From: Eubacterium sp.
Lineage (GTDB): Bacteria > Bacillota > Clostridia > Oscillospirales > Acutalibacteraceae
DNA length: 64,000 nucleotides
Direction of reading: 5' to 3'
NCBI GenBank assembly: GCA_022511225.1
Contig: JAFLRZ010000009.1
Coordinates: 24,546-88,545, forward strand
Positions within the stretch are counted from its first letter, which is position 1, and the number at the start of each line of letters is the position of its first letter. Positions 60,142 through 64,000 of the stretch are shown here, piece after piece. The translations under genes and the position numbers were made by a program. The notes below the pieces were generated by a model that searched no databases, was not told the origin of the DNA, and was given only the letters and a program-made list of their open reading frames with translations.

Positions 60142-61014
60142 CTATTTCAGCGCCTTGTTGATTTTATTTAGAACATTCTTCTTATCCGCCGACCATAGCG
60201 GTGCAATCAAATCCTTTTTCGCACCGTCGCCCGTAAGCCTGTGTATAACTATATTTTCAGGTATAATGTCAACGCAGGAGGCGACAATGTCGATATATTC
60301 ATCAAGCTCAAGCATTTTAACCTTACCGCTAAAATATTCATCTGCAATGTCAGTGCCCTTAAGAATATGAAGCAGTTGAAGCTTGATTCCGTCAATACCG
60401 CTTTCGCATACGTATTTCACACTTTCAAGCATATCGTTTTTACTCTCGTTTGGCAAGCCGAGAATGATATGCACGACAACGTTGATACCAATCGCTTTAA
60501 GCCTCTTAACCGCATCATCATACGTATCCAGTGTATAACCACGCCTTATGTACTCGGCTGTTTTCTCGTGAATTGTCTGCAAACCGAGTTCAACAAATAT
60601 CGGCTTTATACGATTCAGCTCGTCAAGAAGTGTGATAATGTCATCACCAAGGCAGTCAGGCCTCGTCGCAATTGAAAGTGCAACTATTTCGTCACGCACG
60701 ATTGCCTGCATAAACTTTTCTCTTAAGCTCTCAACAGGTGCATACGTATTTGTAAATGCCTGAAAATATGCTATATATTTACCGCTTCTGATTTTGCTTT
60801 CCACTTTCTTTTTGCCAAGTTCAATTTGCTCATCAATAGAAAGAAGTGCACTTTCGGCAAAGTCACCGCTTCCGCCCTTTGAGCAGAAGATGCAGCCTCT
60901 TGTGTCAATTTTTCCATCTCGGTTAGGGCAGGTAAAGCCGGCATTCAGGCTTATTTTATAAACCTTGTCGCCAAATCTGTCACGCAGATAATTGTTAAGA
61001 CTGTAATACTTCAT
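60142..61014 (-). CDS. Radical SAM protein, TIGR01212/YtqA family
   Basis: This 290-residue protein has the YtqA-type iron-sulfur motif with wide spacing: Cys29 in GFTCPNRDG and Cys41, Cys44 in GCIFCSKGGSG. The barrel continues with KYIAYFQAFTNTYAP, IATRPDCLGDD and ELGLQTIHEKT. Family members are widespread and of unsettled function, possibly in RNA modification. No clear ribosome binding site precedes the ATG; an extended -10 (TGATATAAT, minus strand 61047-61052 core) lies about 35 nt upstream. Confidence 0.9.
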   Translation of the reverse strand: MKYYSLNNYLRDRFGDKVYKISLNAGFTCPNRDGKIDTRGCIFCSKGGSGDFAESALLSIDEQIELGKKKVESKIRSGKYIAYFQAFTNTYAPVESLREKFMQAIVRDEIVALSIATRPDCLGDDIITLLDELNRIKPIFVELGLQTIHEKTAEYIRRGYTLDTYDDAVKRLKAIGINVVVHIILGLPNESKNDMLESVKYVCESGIDGIKLQLLHILKGTDIADEYFSGKVKMLELDEYIDIVASCVDIIPENIVIHRLTGDGAKKDLIAPLWSADKKNVLNKINKALK

Positions 61015-61046
61015 AAATCATTTTTGCTTTCAGTAAAATTTTAATT

Positions 61047-61055
61047 ATTATATCA
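61047..61055 (-). promoter_or_regulatory. Extended -10 promoter of the minus-strand radical SAM operon
   Basis: Minus-strand TGATATAAT with TATAAT at 61047-61052. The -35 region is only T-rich. Confidence 0.45.
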
Positions 61056-61088
61056 CAATATTTAAAATAAAAAAACCATATATTAATA

Positions 61089-61117
61089 TTGACTTGATTT
61101 ACTTCATAGTCTAAAAT
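61089..61117 (+). promoter_or_regulatory. Promoter of murT-gatD
   Basis: -35 TTGACT (61089-61094), 17-nt spacer, -10 TAAAAT (61112-61117), about 40 nt before the start codon. Confidence 0.65.
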
Positions 61118-61157
61118 TATATAAATAGTATTATTAGTTGATGAGAGAAGTGATTTG

Positions 61158-62528
61158 ATGAGAGTATTATTAAGCTGTCTTGTTTGCAGAATTGTTCATT
61201 TTGCATTGCAGAAGCTCGGCAGAGGTGCTACGACCTTACCGGGCAGAATTGCACTTAAAGTTAAAAGGAATATACTTGCAGACCTGTCCGCAAAGGTTAA
61301 GGTTATAATTGTTACAGGTACGAATGGTAAAACTACCTCCTGCCGTATTCTTGAGGAGGGACTTAAGCAGGCAGGCAAGACCTATTTTATAAATAAATCA
61401 GGCGCCAATCTTATTACGGGCATTACGTCGTCATTTATTATGAACAGCACCATAACAGGCAAAAGTAAGTATGAATATGCAATAGTCGAGTGCGACGAAA
61501 ATGCTTTCAGAGAGGTTTCCCGTTATATAAGAGCAGACGTCATTCTTGTTACCAACGTTTTCAGAGATCAGCTTGACAGATACGGAGAGGTTACTCATAC
61601 TCTTAACGCTATCAAGGAGTCGGTAAAAAATCTTCCCGATGCAGTCGTCTGCCTTAATGCCGACTGCTCGCTGACGTATTCAATGTCAAAGGAAATACCT
61701 AATAAGCTCGTTACCTTCGGTGTTAATGCTCAGTTTGACAGAAATGCAAAAGCACCAGAAATTTCGGACGCAAAATACTGTATATTCTGTAAGAACGAAT
61801 ACGATTACACTTATCATACCTACGGTCATTTAGGGGGCTTTGTCTGCCATAAATGCGGCTATAAAAGACCTGACCCCGATTTCGCCGTAACATCTGTTGA
61901 AGAGCTTAAGCCGTCACACTCAATCGTAGTTGCTGATTTTAACTCAAGCTCAAATATCGTTAAGGTCAATATAGGCGGTGCGTATAACGTTTATAACGCA
62001 ATCGGCTGTGCTGCTGCACTTTCAAGCGCAGGTATTGATGAGAGCACAATTATTAAAGCGATAGAAAGCTTTAACGGCGCATTCGGACGAATGGAGCAGT
62101 TTAAGAGCGGAATCCATAAGATTAACGTTATTCTTGTTAAAAATCCAGCCGGATTCAGTCAGACAATGAATTTCCTTAAAACAGTTGAAAACGACTTTAC
62201 GTTGATTCTGAGCCTTAATGATAATGCCGCTGACGGCAGGGATATAAGCTGGATATGGGACGTTGATTTCAGCGGAATATTTGAAAAGTCAAATGTTAAA
62301 GAACTTTACGTTACAGGCAAGAGATGCTACGATATGGCAGTACGCATTAAATATGAGGGCGTCGGCAACAGGCAGATTAAGATTATCGAAAACGAGGATT
62401 ACGACAAGCTTGTTGACATTGCAATCTCTCAGGAAAGAGATGTATACATCGTTCCTACTTATACGTCAATGATGGCAATGCGACCTGTTATTGCTAAAAG
62501 ATTAGGAGGTAAAGACTTTTGGGAGTAA
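61158..62528 (+). CDS. murT: Lipid II isoglutaminyl synthase subunit MurT
   Basis: MurT (456 residues) is the Mur-ligase-like ATPase of the MurT/GatD complex that amidates the D-Glu of lipid II. The ATP loop is TGTNGKTT (53-60); ECDENAFREV and TNVFRDQLDRYGE follow. A four-cysteine zinc ribbon (CIFC...CHKC, about 205-230) and the C-terminal DUF1727 domain (LVKNPAGFSQTMNFL) are diagnostic. An ATG at 61158 follows an in-frame TTG. Its end overlaps gatD by 10 nt. Confidence 0.95.
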   Translation: MRVLLSCLVCRIVHFALQKLGRGATTLPGRIALKVKRNILADLSAKVKVIIVTGTNGKTTSCRILEEGLKQAGKTYFINKSGANLITGITSSFIMNSTITGKSKYEYAIVECDENAFREVSRYIRADVILVTNVFRDQLDRYGEVTHTLNAIKESVKNLPDAVVCLNADCSLTYSMSKEIPNKLVTFGVNAQFDRNAKAPEISDAKYCIFCKNEYDYTYHTYGHLGGFVCHKCGYKRPDPDFAVTSVEELKPSHSIVVADFNSSSNIVKVNIGGAYNVYNAIGCAAALSSAGIDESTIIKAIESFNGAFGRMEQFKSGIHKINVILVKNPAGFSQTMNFLKTVENDFTLILSLNDNAADGRDISWIWDVDFSGIFEKSNVKELYVTGKRCYDMAVRIKYEGVGNRQIKIIENEDYDKLVDIAISQERDVYIVPTYTSMMAMRPVIAKRLGGKDFWE

Positions 62529-63247
62529 GTATCAGAATAGCACACCTTTATCCCGATATGCTTAATCTTTACGGCGATAGAGGTAATATAATTGTTTTGA
62601 GCGAAAGAATTAAGGCAAGAGGCTTTGAAGTCACTACCGATAGAATTACTATGGGCAAATCCTTCAGAACTGATGATTATGATATACTTTTTATCGGCGG
62701 AGGTCAGGATTTCGAACAGGACGTTCTGCTTGATGACCTCAAAAGAGGCAAGGATATCGAAATCAGCAAGGCTATAGAAAACGGTACGTCAATGCTTGCA
62801 ATCTGCGGCGGATATCAGATGCTCGGCAAATACTACAAAACCTACGACGGTAAAATGCTTGAGTATATGGGCGCACTCGATTTTTACACAGAGGGCAAAG
62901 AGGAAAGAATGATCGGCAACTACGCCTTTAAGACAAAAGAGGGTATTGAGGTTGTCGGCTTTGAAAATCACAGTGGAAGAACGTATCTCGGAAAAGGTGT
63001 TGAGCCGCTCGGCAAAATGATTAAAGGCTATGGCAATAACGGCGAGGACGGTACAGAAGGCGTCCGCTATAAAAACACCTTCGGTACGTATTCACACGGT
63101 CCTGTACTGCCGAAAAATCCAAAGCTTGCAGATTTGATTATCTCAAAGGCACTCGAGAATAATCATCCGAATATCAGGCTTACACCGCTTGACGACGCTC
63201 TTGAATTAAAGGCACAGCAGCAGGTAATGAAGTTATATATTAAGTAG
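62519..63247 (+). CDS. gatD: Lipid II isoglutaminyl synthase glutaminase subunit GatD
   Basis: GatD (242 residues) supplies ammonia from glutamine to MurT. It is a class I glutamine amidotransferase of the cobyric acid synthase type, with the nucleophile Cys96 in LAICGGYQMLG and the catalytic His193 in YSHGPVLPKNP. RIAHLYPDMLNLYGDRGN is typical. The start is TTG at 62519, 9 nt after AGGAGG within murT. Confidence 0.95.
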   Translation: MGVSIRIAHLYPDMLNLYGDRGNIIVLSERIKARGFEVTTDRITMGKSFRTDDYDILFIGGGQDFEQDVLLDDLKRGKDIEISKAIENGTSMLAICGGYQMLGKYYKTYDGKMLEYMGALDFYTEGKEERMIGNYAFKTKEGIEVVGFENHSGRTYLGKGVEPLGKMIKGYGNNGEDGTEGVRYKNTFGTYSHGPVLPKNPKLADLIISKALENNHPNIRLTPLDDALELKAQQQVMKLYIK

Positions 63248-63261
63248 CAGAGGATTTGATT

Positions 63262-63735
63262 ATGAAACTTTATATAAGGCAAAAGGTTTTTTCGTTCAGA
63301 GATAAATTTTACGTTAAGGATGAATACGGCGAAGATAAATACTATGTAGAGGGTGAGCTTTTTTCATTTGGCAAAAAGCTTCATATATACAATCTTGCAG
63401 GCAATGAGCTTGCACTTGTTCATCAAAAGGTATTATCATTTATGCCGAAATTCACCGTCGAAATTAACAACACTGTAATTTGCGAAATCGTCAAGAAGGT
63501 AACTTTTTTCAAGCCGAAGTATATAGTAAACGGACTTGGATGGGACGTCGAGGGCGACATCTTCGCTCATGATTATGTCATTACAAGCGGCAATCGCAGT
63601 ATTGTTTCGATACATAAGCAGTGGATGACTTGGGGTGACACCTTTGAGCTTGATATTGATGATAATGAAAATGAAATTGTCGCACTCGGCGTTGTACTTG
63701 CAATTGATACTGTTCTTGATGCAAATAATAACTAA
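63262..63735 (+). CDS. LURP-one-related family protein
   Basis: The 157-residue protein fits the LOR/YxjI (Tubby C-like) fold: KLYIRQKVFSFRDKFYVKDEYGEDKYYVEGELFSFGKKLHIY, then KKVTFFKPKYIV and IVALGVVLAIDTVLDANN. Function in bacteria is unknown; binding of membrane lipids or nucleic acid has been suggested for the fold. The ATG at 63262 is 8 nt after GAGG; an in-frame TTG just upstream is less likely. It sits 14 nt after gatD, probably the same transcript. Confidence 0.85.
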   Translation: MKLYIRQKVFSFRDKFYVKDEYGEDKYYVEGELFSFGKKLHIYNLAGNELALVHQKVLSFMPKFTVEINNTVICEIVKKVTFFKPKYIVNGLGWDVEGDIFAHDYVITSGNRSIVSIHKQWMTWGDTFELDIDDNENEIVALGVVLAIDTVLDANNN

Positions 63736-63761
63736 TTAAAATAAAGTAAATATTTTCTAAT

Positions 63762-63790
63762 AAAAGGCTTGATTTTTCAGGCCTTTTCTG
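63762..63790 (+). terminator. Terminator after the murT operon
   Basis: AAAAGGCTTGA (63762-63772) pairs with TCAGGCCTTTT (63777-63787) through 11 pairs including one G-U, then TCTGTT. It overlaps the rpsB promoter. Confidence 0.75.
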
Positions 63791-63797
63791 TTATAAT
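63769..63797 (+). promoter_or_regulatory. Promoter of rpsB
   Basis: -35 TTGATT (63769-63774), 17-nt spacer, -10 TATAAT (63792-63797) with an upstream TG. The -35 box lies inside the preceding terminator stem. Confidence 0.75.
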
Positions 63798-63804
63798 TTT
63801 TCAG

Positions 63805-63890
63805 CATTCGTATAGAAAGCGAATACGCACACGGAAAAGTTAAGCCTTTGGTTATATAAACAGGCTTTTGCCATACTTTTCTGTGGAGGA
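63805..63890 (+). promoter_or_regulatory. Structured leader of rpsB, probable S2 autoregulatory site
   Basis: A small hairpin ATTCG/CGAAT (about 63806-63824) precedes a long one: CACGGAAAAGT (63830-63840) with ACTTTTCTGTG (63875-63885), 11 pairs, enclosing AAGCC/GGCTT (63842-63846 with 63863-63867). It lies between the rpsB promoter and start codon. S2 leaders are known autoregulatory elements; this fits by position and shape. Confidence 0.6.
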
Positions 63891-63899
63891 TTAACCTAA

Positions 63900-64000
<101 letters not shown>

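Overview
This 64 kb window looks like chromosomal DNA of a low-to-moderate GC, spore-forming Clostridia, probably a gut Oscillospiraceae/Ruminococcaceae-type bacterium. The reasons are the gene orders (trmK-nif3, ispD-ispF, scpA-scpB-DUF2953-gerW-dacF-rluB, spoIIAA-AB-sigF, infC-rpmI-rplT, dprA-topA-trmFO, plsX-rnc-smc-ftsY, nadD-yqeK-rsfS-leuS, murT-gatD, rpsB), a valine T-box, typical AGGAGG ribosome binding sites and intrinsic terminators. This is an inference from gene content; no rRNA or tRNA gene is visible. I see no insertion sequence, prophage, integrase or CRISPR array.

Layout. 1-4.7 kb: a minus-strand partial gene facing a DUF1858/trmK/nif3/rqcH/ispD/ispF operon across a divergent promoter. 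4.8-8.4 kb: a lipoprotein with a two-component system. 8.4-15.2 kb: one long, tightly overlapping run (yqhQ, prmC, site-2 protease, scpA, scpB, DUF2953, gerW, dacF, rluB). 15.4-18.5 kb: a biotin-dependent transcarboxylase-like trio. 18.8-20.7 kb, minus strand: a secreted papain-fold-like protein, a probable 6S RNA and a DUF1292 protein. 20.8-21.4 kb: a promoter-to-terminator non-coding transcript of about 570 nt. 21.5-23.4 kb: a GntR/ABC cassette. 23.5-27.4 kb: T-box, valS, folC. 27.5-29 kb: the sigma-F operon. 29-33.4 kb: AraC-GNAT fusion, pyruvate kinase, GNAT, mltG. 33.4-41.4 kb: infC operon, trmH, dprA, topA, trmFO, plsX. 41.5-52.7 kb: rnc to leuS. 52.7-57.3 kb: two glycosidases. 57.4-59.1 kb: an ECF sigma factor with a membrane partner. 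59.1-61 kb, minus: GNAT, HD-like, radical SAM. 61.1-64 kb: murT-gatD, LURP-one, start of rpsB.

How the genes work together. Most of the window is core machinery: tRNA/rRNA modification and synthetase genes, chromosome organisation (Smc-ScpAB, TopA, FtsY next to Smc), isoprenoid and lipid precursors (IspDF, PlsX), peptidoglycan (DacF, MltG, MurT-GatD), and sporulation (SpoIIAA/AB/SigF, GerW). Metabolism is represented by pyruvate kinase and the carboxyltransferase trio, which could move a carboxyl group between an acyl-CoA and pyruvate/oxaloacetate. The two cytoplasmic glycosidases fit use of imported host-type glycans.

The most unusual item is the 567-nt transcript at about 20850-21416. It has its own consensus promoter and strong terminator, many local helices including two that cross like a pseudoknot, and five copies of a short module in which a Shine-Dalgarno-like GAGG lies 9 nt before an AUG that opens a tiny reading frame (2, 2, 3, 12 and 12 codons). 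Its size and character resemble the large ornate RNAs (ROOL class), but I cannot confirm that without a covariance search. Other points of note are a probable AUC start codon for infC, a carboxyltransferase subunit with altered glycine motifs, two dispersed hairpins with compensatory changes, and one palindromic -35 hexamer serving two divergent promoters.
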